Assembly: GCF_000764305.2 (NCBI RefSeq)
Contig: NW_025931267.1
Span: forward strand, 1 to 64,000
Source: Hyalella azteca
Taxonomy: Eukaryota > Arthropoda > Malacostraca > Amphipoda > Hyalellidae
DNA: 64,000 bases
Reading direction: 5' to 3'
In this document: in pieces, positions 12,001-22,200 of the stretch
How positions within the stretch are numbered: position 1 is the first letter of the stretch
Layout of the letters: every line of letters begins with the position of its first letter
Translations under genes and position numbers: made by a program
Notes under the pieces: generated by a model
Seen by the model: the letters and a program-made list of their open reading frames with translations, nothing else
The model's database searches: none
Told to the model about the DNA's origin: nothing

Positions 12001-15000
12001 AGCAGCTCATACCAAACGCTGCGGCCAAGGAGCTGGCTTGGCAGATGCCCCTGACGTGCCCCTTGGATGTTTCCCTCGAGGGCATCTGGGACAAGGGCAT
12101 GGACCTCACAGACGTCAACGCCGTCGCCACTGCTCACAAGTTGCCGCTCGTTGCCACGGCTACAGACAACTGCGGTCTGCTCAGACTCTTCGCGTATCCC
12201 TGCTTTGTAAGCATTGCTTCCTAATTCAATTTTAGACATTTTACGATCTCGTATTCCTGAGCTCATTCAGCTTGTGGGCAAATGAATCATTCATCATCAA
12301 CTTTACCCTATGTCTCACTACAATAATCAAGGATAACATGTAGTAGTCGCCAAGGTTTCGTCTTTTGCAGAGATGGTTCGTAGAAAGCACGTTAATTCAA
12401 GATTCTAGTTAGCCCAAGTAACCTCAATGTAAACTAAAAGCATTGGGGCTTTGATGTCAGTGTAAGCTAAAAGCGCTTGTGACTTTGATGCCAGGGCTCC
12501 TTGAAAAAGTACCGCCACTATGCGGGGCACTGCAGCCACGTCACCAATGTGGGTTGGTCGCCGTCAGACGAGTTCCTCGTCAGCACGGGGGGCGCCGACA
12601 CCGCCGTCATCGTCTGGAGGGTCGTCGGTCACGCCGCTGAAGACGAGGACGACTTCGACGCGCACCTCCTGAAGGCTCCTCACTCGTCCCCTCAGCAATT
12701 CGCAGCCCCGCCTACCGTGCCTCTCGACCTTCGCACTGAAGGTATAAGGGATGCAGAGGTCCTTGTAACTACCCTCCTCAGTTACAATAATACCTACGTG
12801 CCTTGTATGAATACCTTCTTCCCTTAATAATATCTTCGGACTGAAGGTATTAAGAGCTGCAGAGGTCCTTGTAACTACCCTCCGCAGTTACAATAATACC
12901 TACGTGCCTTGTATGAATACCTTCTTCCCTTAATAATACCTTCGGACTGAAGGTATTAAGGGCTGCAGAGGTCCTTGTAACACCTTGTAATACCTTCGTA
13001 ACGAAGTTGTCAACGGCTGGATAAGCTCATTATTCCTATAGTCCACGGTTCTATTTCTTTGATGCATGAACCTATAATACTTACCAAAATATTCACCGAC
13101 ACTGTATTATTAGCTTACTGGAGATATTAATGTCTTTCGAGAATATGCATGCTCGAATATATTTTTTCTGTAATTCGCTTATATCGCGATCAATATCTTT
13201 GCCACGACCTGCAGACTCGGAATTTGCAATCGAAGGTTACATTTATAAATTTTGTCTAAATTCCATCCGTGGTCTGGTGGCCTCAAATTGAGTCACTGGT
13301 AACTAACCTACTTTCAATAACTTACGTTTATCGTTTTTGAAAGCCTATATGTAAAATTAGTCGATCACTCATGTCGATTAGTCGATATTACTTATGTCCA
13401 CAATGAAGTTTATGCGTTTTACAGAGCAATATATTTTCTAAGCAGATTCTTCTTGTATAATTTTATTATTTAAGCCTACTTAGCACTCGCTTCGCTCTCT
13501 TGCGAAAATAATCATTTCGACGGTAAACGATGGTGTTGATGGCGAAACTGAGCAAGCATCCGAGTCAAACTTTCGTGAGTCAATGCTTGACAGAAACGTG
13601 ATAGCATTATTGGTACTTGCCAAATGAGGTATTAAAACATTGTCCTTCATTCTTGTGAGTTGATGAGAGTTTCATGTTTTCGTGTTGCAGCAATATCACT
13701 GAAGGACCTCGACGTTCAGGGGCTGGATGAAACTATGGTGTTAACTCCCGGCATACTCAAGCAACACACCTCTATGTTCAACAAGAACTATGAGGCGACT
13801 TCTGGAACAAAGCCTAATAAAAACTTGCCCTCGCTACGCCCGGGTGATGCCGGGGCCATCAAACTCGTCTCTAACGCTGCTCTGCTCAATGATGACACCA
13901 TACTCTTCCTGGACAATAATAAGATTCTCAAGATGGACATCTCGAATGGTTAGAATAACTCTTGAGGATTCTGTTGCTGCAACGCCAATTCGAGCAACTG
14001 TAGAATAATTTTCACTATTAACTTCGAAAAACATTTGAGGTTTTTTCTAGTACCCAAAAACTAGGAAAAGAAACAAATTATTGAGACAGTTCAGATTTGT
14101 CCACATCAATAAATGCTAGAGGAAAGAAAACGATGGGTTATTTAAGATTTTTTTCAAAACATATAGAACGCATATGCTTGAATTAATGTCACTAGATTGC
14201 TTGAATCGCATTAAATTCCTAACGTATATACTTGTGAAGCAAATTATCGCGTGGTCAAAGTAAGTTTTTGAATCATATATATCATTAAGGCACTGAAAAC
14301 TTGTCCTGTGCTGTGGCAGGACCCATGCCCCCAAAAGTTCTGCACGCTCAGCACTCGACTGTGGTGACTGCGTTGGCGCGCTCGTACGGGGAACCAATGA
14401 TGGTCGCGACGGCGTGTCAGGAAGGCAGCATCGTGGACGATCCCAATGGCTTGCTGGAAGATGAAGGGGCGATGGTGCACGTATGGCGCCCATCAGACGG
14501 CTCCCTGGTCACGGTGCTGCAAGGGGACTCCAAGGATCAGACTATCACATCTTTGTCATTCTCGCCCAAAGGAAGGCAGCTGGCTTTTCTTGCCGATGCT
14601 GCCACTATTTACCTCTTCAATTGGGTTAAAGGTTCGCTCGCACTCTGGCCAGTTAGCACAAATTCAACACTACATCAAAGATTGAAGATCGCCATCGTAA
14701 TCCTAATAGACATCTTTGCATTTATCATAATGTGGCGATTTTATGCGACTTTCAACAACAATTTTCTCGGAAAATTTCACTATATGACTATTCCTTTAGA
14801 ATTAACTTACATTTGATATTCATGAAAGCAAATGTTAGGTAGGGTTACATCATAGCTAGCCAGACTATATTCACAGGCATAGAGTTGGCTCAGAAGCAGC
14901 AACGAGGCGAGTCAGTTCTGTCGCCGTTAAGGTAGAGTTATATCATAGCTAACCAGACTACCTTCACAGGCATACAAAAGCAGCAACGAGGCGAGTCAGT

Positions 15001-16462
15001 TCTGTCGCCGTTAAGGTAGAGTTACATCATAGCTAACCAGACTACCTTCACAGGCATAGAGTTGGCTCAGAAGCAGCTACGAGGCGAGTCAGTTCTATTG
15101 TCGCTGGTGCACGTGAGCGAGACGACCATCGCTGTTCTGACGCCTAAGTCGCTGCTGCTGTGCGACCTCGTGGGTAGCGCGCTCTTCGTCACCCCCGCCC
15201 GTGGCGCGTCCGCCTTCTTGCCGTCCAGAAAAGTCGTCTTCACATCCCTCACTTCGCAGCCAAATGTGAGCACAAATTGTCCAACCCCTATTGCTAATGT
15301 TAACATTATCATGTAAGCTGTATTTTATTAATTGATAAAATTCCTGGAACTTTTTCACGAGATGGAAATTAATTTAGGATTGTGCGTTTCAAATATTTGT
15401 GTTACTAATTTATAACATGAATCAATTCGCCATGTTTTGATGACAAACTCCTGGGAAGAAATTGTAACATCAGTTCAAGACGCGCGAGTGAGCAGCAACT
15501 TGCAATGCAGGAAATATATTAAAACCTATATTGATAAAAAGTTGAAACAGAGGGCATAATAGTAAATAAACTTTAAAAAAACTCGGACCAATAAATGTTA
15601 AATTCACTGACGTTAAAAATCATCGAACTGCTTGAGCTTTCGAAGTTAATGCTTCGATTTCCGGTGTTTCCCGCCCTAATAATTGTAGAATCCCTTACAT
15701 TTTCTTACGAAACGCCATTCTAAATACAGCCTTTTTCTCAGGTCCGCTTTGAGTTGCTAATCGGTAGGTTGGTATGTTTCTCCCAACTCCTATATTTCTA
15801 TGAATTTTTCTTTCATATTCCGGAGAATATAGGTTCATATTTTTTGCAAAATTTTCTATCCAAATTCTGCTGACCTCACTTACGATGTGTTGGTAGCGAG
15901 GCTTGATGTACGTGGGCTGCAGCGACGGCAGCGTCATAGAGATGTTCGGGCGAGCTGCCATACGCAGGGTAGTGCCACCAGCGCAGCTCGCTCATCCTCC
16001 CCCTAAGGACGCCACCGACGTACTGGTCCACACAGTCGCAGGCAACGGCGTTGTCTTCTCCGTCTATCGGTGAATCATCATTTTTATACTTTATTCATCA
16101 GTTGCACTTCACCTAGTTTTCAGCTTTTCAATGACGCAAAAATTACTGAAACTTCTTTTTCATATGCCTCATTACCCATAAATGAGACGAAATATATAGA
16201 ATTTGAAGTTAACCAAATGATAATTTGCAGACTAGAAGCTGTGGTTCGAGTTCAAACCTACTCAACTGACGAAGAACACCTCAAGTTTTATTCCGAAGTT
16301 TCGGTGAAAGTTCCAAGCGAAGAGTGGCGCCCTCTGTCGGTGCGTCTTGGCAAGACTAAACTCATTATGGGCGCTCGTCAGCACCAGCCTGTCATCATCC
16401 TCAACCTCACTACTTCTAAATTTACTCTCTACAAGCCATATGGGGAGAAGAATGCTCTATAG
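21..16462 (+). CDS. EML5/6: EML5/EML6-like microtubule-associated WD40/HELP protein, 3' part
   Basis: Exons read by protein similarity and splice phase: 21-103, 461-596, 969-1107, 1221-1433, 2201-2387, 2525-2724, 3670-3820, 4524-4694, 4903-5169, 10930-11128, 11567-about 11815 (end unresolved), 11959-12206, 12495-12741, 13691-13948, 14320-14631, 15054-15265, 15897-16069, 16231-16462; about 1,220 codons. Landmarks: an EML-type end of one propeller (WASWTGVLGQ, then GDDFGLVKLF), an acidic linker, a HELP motif across exons 4-5 (KHVFGYRAHGCRDNAHW), a full WD40 module (HTDDILCL, GHSKGEVWGLA, THLTW), and a second module end (HCSHVTNVGW, STGGADTAVIVW). EML proteins bind tubulin and microtubules through paired propellers. 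Exons 14-18 encode a diverged WD-like C-terminus without HELP; they could be a separate gene, but phase 1 joins cleanly from exon 13. Splice phases agree throughout except around exon 11. A WD exon expected between 596 and 969 is not visible. EML5 versus EML6 cannot be decided. Confidence 0.85.
731..893 (+). repeat. 51 bp minisatellite in EML intron 2
   Basis: Three copies of a 51-base unit start at 731, 782 and 833, with a fourth truncated start at 884. Each unit begins agagygctcgac and contains agctcatggccccagtg. The period is a multiple of three, so the forward frame stays open, but this lies between EML exons 2 and 3 and is read here as intron. It is followed directly by the 36 bp repeat at the exon 3 acceptor. 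An EML WD40 exon expected in this interval is not present. Confidence 0.85.
893..1004 (+). repeat. 36 bp triplication of the EML exon 3 acceptor
   Basis: Three copies of a 36-base unit contain the 3' splice site and the first exon codons (gcag followed by tgagcctgagtcccgtgac). Possible acceptors end at 896, 932 and 968. All three are in frame, so use of an upstream copy would add 12 or 24 residues of AVSLSPVTHLYV. The last copy runs into unique exon sequence and is the simplest choice of true acceptor. Confidence 0.85.
1108..1220 (+). repeat. EML intron 3 made of gtgactactgg-type repeats
   Basis: This 113-base intron from donor gtgagc to acceptor cgcag is almost wholly degenerate copies of a roughly 10-20 base unit (gactactggtg, gtctaatggtg). 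The intron has no other recognisable content. Confidence 0.75.
2965..3065 (-). repeat. Possible tRNA-derived SINE fragment
   Basis: On the minus strand, about 65 bases run from GTGTCCCAGTGGCTACAG to a B-box-like GGGTTCGACTTCGG, the spacing of internal RNA polymerase III promoter boxes. I cannot fold a complete cloverleaf. A second B-box-like TGTTCGAATCC lies on the plus strand near 3107. It lies in EML intron 6. Confidence 0.3.
4292..4523 (+). repeat. About 40 bp array leading into the EML exon 8 acceptor
   Basis: Six units start near 4292, 4332, 4372, 4412, 4447 and 4485. Each begins gcgtatgtg and most end in a gtgggtccag-like block. The final block, gtggggcccag, is the real acceptor for the exon at 4524. 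Each upstream unit therefore carries an acceptor-like AG. Confidence 0.75.
4862..4892 (+). promoter_or_regulatory. Perfect 13 bp hairpin beside the EML exon 9 acceptor
   Basis: Bases 4862-4874 (cttcagttattac) and 4880-4892 (gtaataactgaag) are exact reverse complements around a five-base loop. The acceptor AG used in the exon model is at 4901-4902. The hairpin occupies the place where a polypyrimidine tract would be expected, and none is obvious. An alternative acceptor at 4876 would give an immediate in-frame stop. Confidence 0.6.
5321..5470. mobile_element. 150 bp palindromic MITE, copy 1
   Basis: It begins ctggggccatactttcaaaa and ends with a near-exact inverted copy (ttttgaaagtatgggccctg). 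A second copy of the same 150-base length, in the opposite orientation, lies at 26081-26230. No coding capacity; it lies in EML intron 9. Confidence 0.75.
5654..6105 (+). mobile_element. 452 bp MITE with ACAACACTTCT ends, copy 1
   Basis: The ends are short inverted repeats (acaacacttct and agaagtgttgt). The interior is two diverged tandem halves, each with gattcatgcattrtctccra, gcaagtgtgcaaa and agatttgtagcagaca. The second copy, 10062-10512, is in the same orientation in the same EML intron. No coding capacity. Confidence 0.75.
6228..7048. mobile_element. piggyBac-like MITE flanked by TTAA, copy 1
   Basis: The element begins GGGGACCGACT and ends AGTCGGTCCCC, flanked on both sides by TTAA (6224-6227 and 7049-7052). 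TTAA duplications are diagnostic of the piggyBac superfamily. Its 821 bases contain no transposase. A second copy in the opposite orientation lies at 44148-45227, and a diverged third at about 50357-51245. Confidence 0.8.
8750..9085. repeat. Degenerate 31 bp tandem array (attattcgccac)
   Basis: About ten units share cgatcaattattcgccac with variable linkers such as atgcaaa. The copies are well diverged, so the array is old compared with those in WDFY2. Confidence 0.7.
9880..9925. repeat. TA-rich microsatellite
   Basis: A run of AT dinucleotides bounded by gtaatatatg and aatacattgg, in EML intron 9. Confidence 0.8.
10062..10512 (+). mobile_element. 452 bp-type MITE with ACAACACTTCT ends, copy 2
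   Basis: It has the same terminal inverted repeats and two-part interior as the copy at 5654-6105, is one base shorter, and has the same orientation, 4 kb downstream in the same intron. Confidence 0.75.
10641..10845 (+). repeat. 51 bp minisatellite upstream of EML exon 10
   Basis: Four units start at 10641, 10692, 10743 and 10794; each contains tattgacgctctgcacgact and tgtacaaaactata. A fifth, degenerate unit follows. The array ends about 85 bases before exon 10 and does not include its acceptor. Confidence 0.85.
11845..11935. repeat. AT-rich short tandem repeat before EML exon 12
   Basis: Two to three copies of a unit around tattacccctataatatatg fill most of the short interval between exons 11 and 12, where the model loses about ten conserved codons. 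Confidence 0.65.
12729..12995 (+). repeat. 105 bp duplication of the EML exon 13 donor
   Basis: Units start at 12729, 12834 and 12940 (the last partial). Each starts cttcgsactgaag followed by gtatwa, reproducing the last 13 exon bases and the 5' splice site. The first copy joins the exon; the others lie inside the intron as decoy donors. Confidence 0.85.
14851..15090 (+). repeat. 84-93 bp triplication of the EML exon 16 acceptor and exon start
   Basis: Units start at 14851, 14944 and 15028. Each contains catagctaaccagacta, an acceptor ttcacag, and the start of the exon (ggcatagagttggctcag). The second copy has lost about ten bases. The first two copies end in ccgttaag followed by gtagag, so they resemble tiny exons with both splice sites. 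The third continues into the true exon at 15054. Confidence 0.85.
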
Positions 16463-16554
16463 AAATAATGATGCATTATGTAAGATATTAAATAATTGTA
16501 AATAGAGTAAGGGTATCTTTTATTATTATAATGAATTGCACAGTTAAAGACTGA

Positions 16555-16560
16555 AATAAA
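16555..16560 (+). terminator. Poly(A) signal of the EML gene
   Basis: AATAAA lies 93 bases after the TAG stop at 16460-16462, in an AT-rich tail. It is the first canonical hexamer downstream and fits a short 3' UTR. Confidence 0.6.
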
Positions 16561-16828
16561 AAACAATTCTTGTTCTCTTGCCAAATAGATGCAAAGCAAG
16601 ATCCCTTTATGTCGAACAGAATAGCAGCATGAGATTTTGAGCTTTAATTGCTCTAAGGCGGCATGCAAGTAGCTGCTTCTCCTGATTGCAAGCTTGATTT
16701 CTTGTAGCTCATGGAGTTGCTATTTTGGGATAAGATAAGTAAGGCATTGAGATGTTCACCATTTTTGAAACATTATCATAGTATTTAAATTCATTGTTTA
16801 ATTATACAGGTCGCAATTGATTTGCTTT

Positions 16829-17190
16829 GTAATTATATAATCACTTAAGAGGTCGCAAAATGATTTAATTCGTCATTATACAATTATTTGTAGGTTGGAA
16901 ATCAAATTGATTCGTGATTATATAATCACTTGAAAGTCACTAAATGAGTTACTTCGTTATCATATAATCATTTAATAGACTGCAAATATATTTACTTCGT
17001 GATTATATAATCACTTAAGAGATCGCAAAAATATTCAGTTCATAATTATATAATCACTTAATTCGTCTCAAATTAATTTATTCACGATTACATAACCATT
17101 TAACAGGTCACAAAAATATATACTTTGTAATTATAAAATCATTTGATCGGTCGCAAATATATTTGCTTTGTAAATATATTATCGCTTGAG
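16829..17190. repeat. 42-43 bp satellite with a palindromic core, nine copies
   Basis: Core blocks start at 16829, 16872, 16914, 16956, 16999, 17042, 17084, 17127 and 17170. The consensus core gtgattatataatcac is a perfect 16-base palindrome. Between cores are degenerate blocks of ttaagaggtcgcaaa type. Spacing is regular at 42-43 bases although the sequence has drifted. Confidence 0.8.
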
Positions 17191-17390
17191 AAGTCGCAGA
17201 TATTGTTAGTTTGTTACTATGTCAACAAAGAAAGTTGCACAGCGATTGCCGCTATAGCCGTTGAATGTAATTGAATTGTTTCCAGTCAGTGGTTCGCTGA
17301 GGAACAAACTTGTAAATATTTGTTTGAGTTTATGTTTATAATAATAATATTTATTAATATAAATTTTTAAAAATATTTATTCGCAGCCCG

Positions 17391-17418
17391 GCGCCCCAAC
17401 AATATCTAGTTGGGGCGC
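17391..17418. other. GC-rich perfect 10 bp hairpin
   Basis: gcgccccaac (17391-17400) pairs exactly with gttggggcgc (17409-17418) around an eight-base loop, in otherwise AT-rich DNA. It resembles the primer-binding region of some LTR elements, but no LTR or retroviral-type coding sequence is near. Confidence 0.5.
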
Positions 17419-19289
17419 GTCTGGGCCTGGAATTTGTTTCTCGTGGGAGAATAGTTCAGGATGATGGGATAGTCAAGGTTATAACGGCGGGATCCAGGAT
17501 GACCGGGTTCGGGGTGGCGGGATTTGGTATGATAGAATAAGGAGTGTCGTGGTCGGTATTACGGTTTCCAGGATTACAGGACGGGATAACGGGATTCTCG
17601 AATTGTCTTGATTATTTAACTTGGAACACTCGGACAAATCTAATAAAGTTGTGACTTAAGACAAAATTTCGGAATTACGAATGTAAAGTAATTTCTATTC
17701 AATTTGATTGAATCGTTTACCATCAATCGGTCGAGCATGACCAGTGCGGTGATATGCTACTGACGGGAATTCATATTTAATGTAATTGAATCGTTAACAT
17801 TCACTCGGTCGAGAATGTTGACAGTTTTCAGTGCGATATTGATAGGAATCCCTGTTATATATCCGTTATCAGGGAATGAATCTCCAAGAACTGGTGGTGC
17901 ACGATGTTCTGAATACTGTCTTTGTATTTAACTTAGGACCGTTCAGCTTTGATGTGAACCTGATCAAGTCTATATAGTATAATATATACGAATATAGTCA
18001 ATAGTCTCTATGTACTATATTCAAAGTTGACTTGTATATTCCTTATGCAATAGGCTCCAGGTGAACACCGCGGCTCTCAAGCATTAATGAAGTAAGATAT
18101 TCCTATGAAAGTTATCAGTTCGTGTGCATAAACATAAATTCAAGCTCCTTATATTGTAAGACAGGGAAAGAAAGACAAAATTAAAGAGAAACGAGCAGCA
18201 CATAGGAAAGAATAAGCTAGTTGTTACAGGTAAACTTCAGAGTAAAGTCTTTGATTTTTATCTAATCCTTTTTTATAATTTTATCCATAAACTCCTCAAT
18301 CACTTTTCGCTCCAAATTACCGCCGGAACTAAATCCAGCCGACAAACCCTCGCAATATGGACCTGATCGCTTCCACTCCAGATTACTCAAAAGATTAGCT
18401 ATATAAGATTACATTGTTGCAATGATAGAGGCAATTGAAGAGTACAGAGGAAGAAAATTTGAGAGTTTATTTCCACAATGAATTGAAGTTTTCAAGGCAT
18501 ATCGGAGCGTAAGTTAATAAAGCAAATAAACTGTTAGCTGCGACCAGATGCTCGTCTACTGATCCTACAAGAACCAACATGCCAAACAAACGAAGCTGTT
18601 CATCGCACTCTCACGGTCGCACCTGAAGTTGAGAAAAACCGTGAGTTCACCAAAGGATAAAAATTTGGTCGTAAGCTGTGAGTTGATAGGGATAAAAATT
18701 TAGTCGTAAGTGTCCAAAGGCCTTGATGTACGTGACCTTCAGTATAAGTATTATTTCAGCCTCAAAGATCCAGTCGTATGAAGAACTATTGGACGTGAAT
18801 ATTATAAAAATACGAGTGTACGCAGGGTTTATTTATGGCTCAAAAAGAAAGAAAAACACTGAAACATGAAGAAAGAACCAACAGCAGGGGCTAGTGTTAT
18901 GAACTAGGAAAAAGAATATGAAAAATAAATTAGGTTCAATTCATCGATGCGACAAAACTTTTTCTCGCTTCGTGTCGCCATGTTCAACTGACTCCTGTTA
19001 GTCCTCTAAACATGTCAGAAATAATACAGGAATCGGTGCCAGGATAAACATGACCTGTTGTCCATGTCGAAATTACTATACTATATTATACTCTGCTATC
19101 CATTTCACTCTATTTTTCGTCCGCGCTGTACGCAGTGTATCCGAGCTCGCGGATGACTTCAGTCTGTCCAAACTTCCAATTAGTAGTTGGTTTACTTGGT
19201 TGCGAACTTGGGAATTTAGAATTTTGCAGACACGCTGTCTTGCATATTGACACTTTAACAGTTACAATTGCTAATTGTTTGGGGCAAAT

Positions 19290-22200
19290 ATGGGCAAGAA
19301 TAATAAGTATAAGTTGATTGAAGAGAAGAAACGTCGAGCAAATGATCTTCAACAACTAGAAAAAAGGCTAGAAGAGGTAAGAAATTGGAGTCATCTTATC
19401 GCGTTCTCGGCAACGGCAAAAGCCAATCAACCTTCTGTTCTGTTCAGTCAGGCTGGCTCCATTGATGCAGCATAAATTGAATTCTGGTTCCACGATGGAA
19501 TTATTTGAATGGTGGATCATGTATTCAATATTGATGCAGCACTGCAGCTGAGTTACATTATGAATCCTGAATTATCTGCTAAAATGTCTAATATTAGAGT
19601 TAATGTTACCTATGAAGGGAATGTGCAGTTGCAAAGATTCTAATTTGAAATTGTTAGCTTCTAATATAGAATAATAGAAAACCTGTAATTTCTGAGCAAG
19701 AATTGGATTTATATTAATATATTTATAAGTATATTCATTTGAGCCATGAAAGTATGAATCCTTATTAAATCTTTGCAAAATTGTTTTAAGCCATGAATTT
19801 ATGTGCTTGTAATAGGGTAAACGTGGTATATTCCGACATCATAGGTAATTCCGTCACCTCTCCAGCTTTTCCTTTATATTAAGCTTTGTTTTAGTTCCAT
19901 GCGTTCATTGATGGTTGAAATGGTGACGTCATACATTTGCGTGTCGAAATACTGCAAAAACACTAGGTCTTGGCCATCTAGTGGGAAAATATTGAGATCC
20001 AAAGAGAGACAATGCATGTCACGTGGTGAGATCATCGAAAAATGTGTCAAATTTGACGGTTGACATGGCTCTACCAAATAGTGAATAACTGTTTTTATAG
20101 GAAGAATATTATGGTTTGAGACTTTTAAATACGTCTGTGAATATATTAGGAATCCTTTAAGTATACTTGTATTCGCTGATTTCAAGTCGTAAATAAATTA
20201 ATAGATGATTAAGTCAAGGTGAAATTCTAGGGGGTTTTAAATGACCAATGGAACGGCCATTGCTTAGCCAATCACAGCCTGGATAACATGACATCATGAT
20301 CCCATAACCAGTCATAACCTGGATAGCATGAGATCATGATCCTATCAGCCAATCACAGTCTTGAGAGGATGATATCATGATCCTATTGACCAATCACAGT
20401 GCAGAAACTTTCTGAAGGGTCATACTTTCTGGCTTCTGCCAGAAAGTATGACCCTCTCAACCAATCACAGATGGGAGATGACATGACTCCGCCCACTCAC
20501 AGATGGGAGATGACATGACTCCGCCCACAAGTACCTTTGAGCACTATATGTTAGAATTCCACCATGGATTAAGTTGAGATGTTGGATTTAGACACATGAA
20601 AACTAATTCCGACACAACTTGAATTGGACACACACAGATCGTTCAAAGCTTTGTACAAAAATTGAAATTTGCTTAATTAAAAGCCTAATAGCTGTTAATT
20701 AAAACGTAATTAAGTAGTGTTCAATATTCGTTAGTGTTCTAATTCAAAGCCGTGTTGTATCCCAATACCTGTCTCTTATACACATCTAGATGTGTATAAG
20801 AGACAGCATATACTGTTATTGTTAGTAGGCTAATTGCAACATAAAAAATAACACTTCAAAAATACAAAAAAGTTGAAAAAATAAAAAAATCAAATAAATA
20901 AAAAAAATCATGAAAAAATAAAAAAAATCACCAACCCTGCAACTACACGAGTTGAACTAACAATGATAAAATGTAAGAAATGTCCGGGACTCCGGGTTAC
21001 TTCTGACTCTTCCGCTTGTCAGATACGGAACATACGGTAATTGTAAACTGCGGCTATTAAACATACGAAATGTAAAAATAGTGTGTTCAGTGTTGCCATA
21101 TGACTTTGGAGATAATTTCTTCCAAAATAAAGTTCTAGATTTCTCATTCACCAAATTTCCGTATCGAGAAAAATCATATATTATTGAAGGATAATTAGAG
21201 GCATACTGTCAATGCCGAGGCATTGTAAACGCCACTTTGGCTTGGGGTAAAAAACGTTCAGCGTTTGTAGCTGGTGGAATTTACTTACAACCGTGGACCT
21301 GCCCAGAGAGCAGGAGAACAAAATACAATAACGAAAACAATAGACTGGCTCAATGAAAATTATGACAAATGACTAATCAAGAACATAAAGCAAATCTAAA
21401 CGTACATGAAAATACTGAACAATAGGTACATGATTCAAAAGGTTTAGCAACTAAACTTAACTTATGTTGATTTTCAAGGGCTGCTCAACGGAACAAAATT
21501 GCGAGACTACTGACAAGATGATAGTTCATCTGTCTAAGACGGCTGCAAGGTGAATGAATTCCTAAAATGCGATAGGCCTAGACCAGGGTTGGCAATGATT
21601 AAATCAAAATGATTAAATCATGTGATTAAATCACTTGATTTTTTTATAAAAAAATCAGGATTTTTTTTATTTTTTCATATATTTAAAAATATTGAGTGAC
21701 AGTCTTTAATTTATATTGAGGTATTGTTATTCATGGTTTAGTATAAATGTGCTATGAATGACAAATTGGTATATAAACTTGTTGCCTTTAGTGTGTATTA
21801 GGTTCCAATAAATGGAATGTTTTTGGTACAGAGGCATCAAGAATGCAATACATTGTACGTAGCTAGCAGCTTAGCTAATTCTTATAAGGCTATAAGTAGT
21901 CTAACTATTTGACTGTTTGTTATATGTTGATTACAATATACAATTTAAATGTGTTAGCTAGCTTATACAGGGTGGGGCAGAATTGATTGAACAGTTTTGA
22001 GGCGAAATAAGAGTAATGGAGGTACATAAAGAAGAAAGTTTATTTTCCTTAAGATTAGCATAACATACCATTTAAAATACTTATGTTTTGAAAACAAATA
22101 TCAGGAAGATGGTGTCTGTTAGCTGCAACACACTGTTCGAGTCGTTCTCGGAAGTTTCCTACAGCACGTTCACACATATGGCGAGGTATGGCCATAACCT

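Larger units (their letters stand above)
16463..19289. other. Intergenic region between EML and DDX10
   Basis: No coding sequence was recognised. It contains the EML poly(A) signal, the palindrome satellite at 16829-17190 and a GC-rich hairpin at 17391-17418. Two diverged copies of a roughly 100-base unit around gaatcgttwacattcaatcgg lie at about 17700-17850. The DDX10 promoter should lie near 19000-19280, but no TATA box or initiator stands out. Confidence 0.55.

Noticed and set aside
17380..17430. LTR retrotransposon primer-binding region
   Set aside because: The GC-rich hairpin recalls such regions, but no LTR pair, gag or pol sequence is present.
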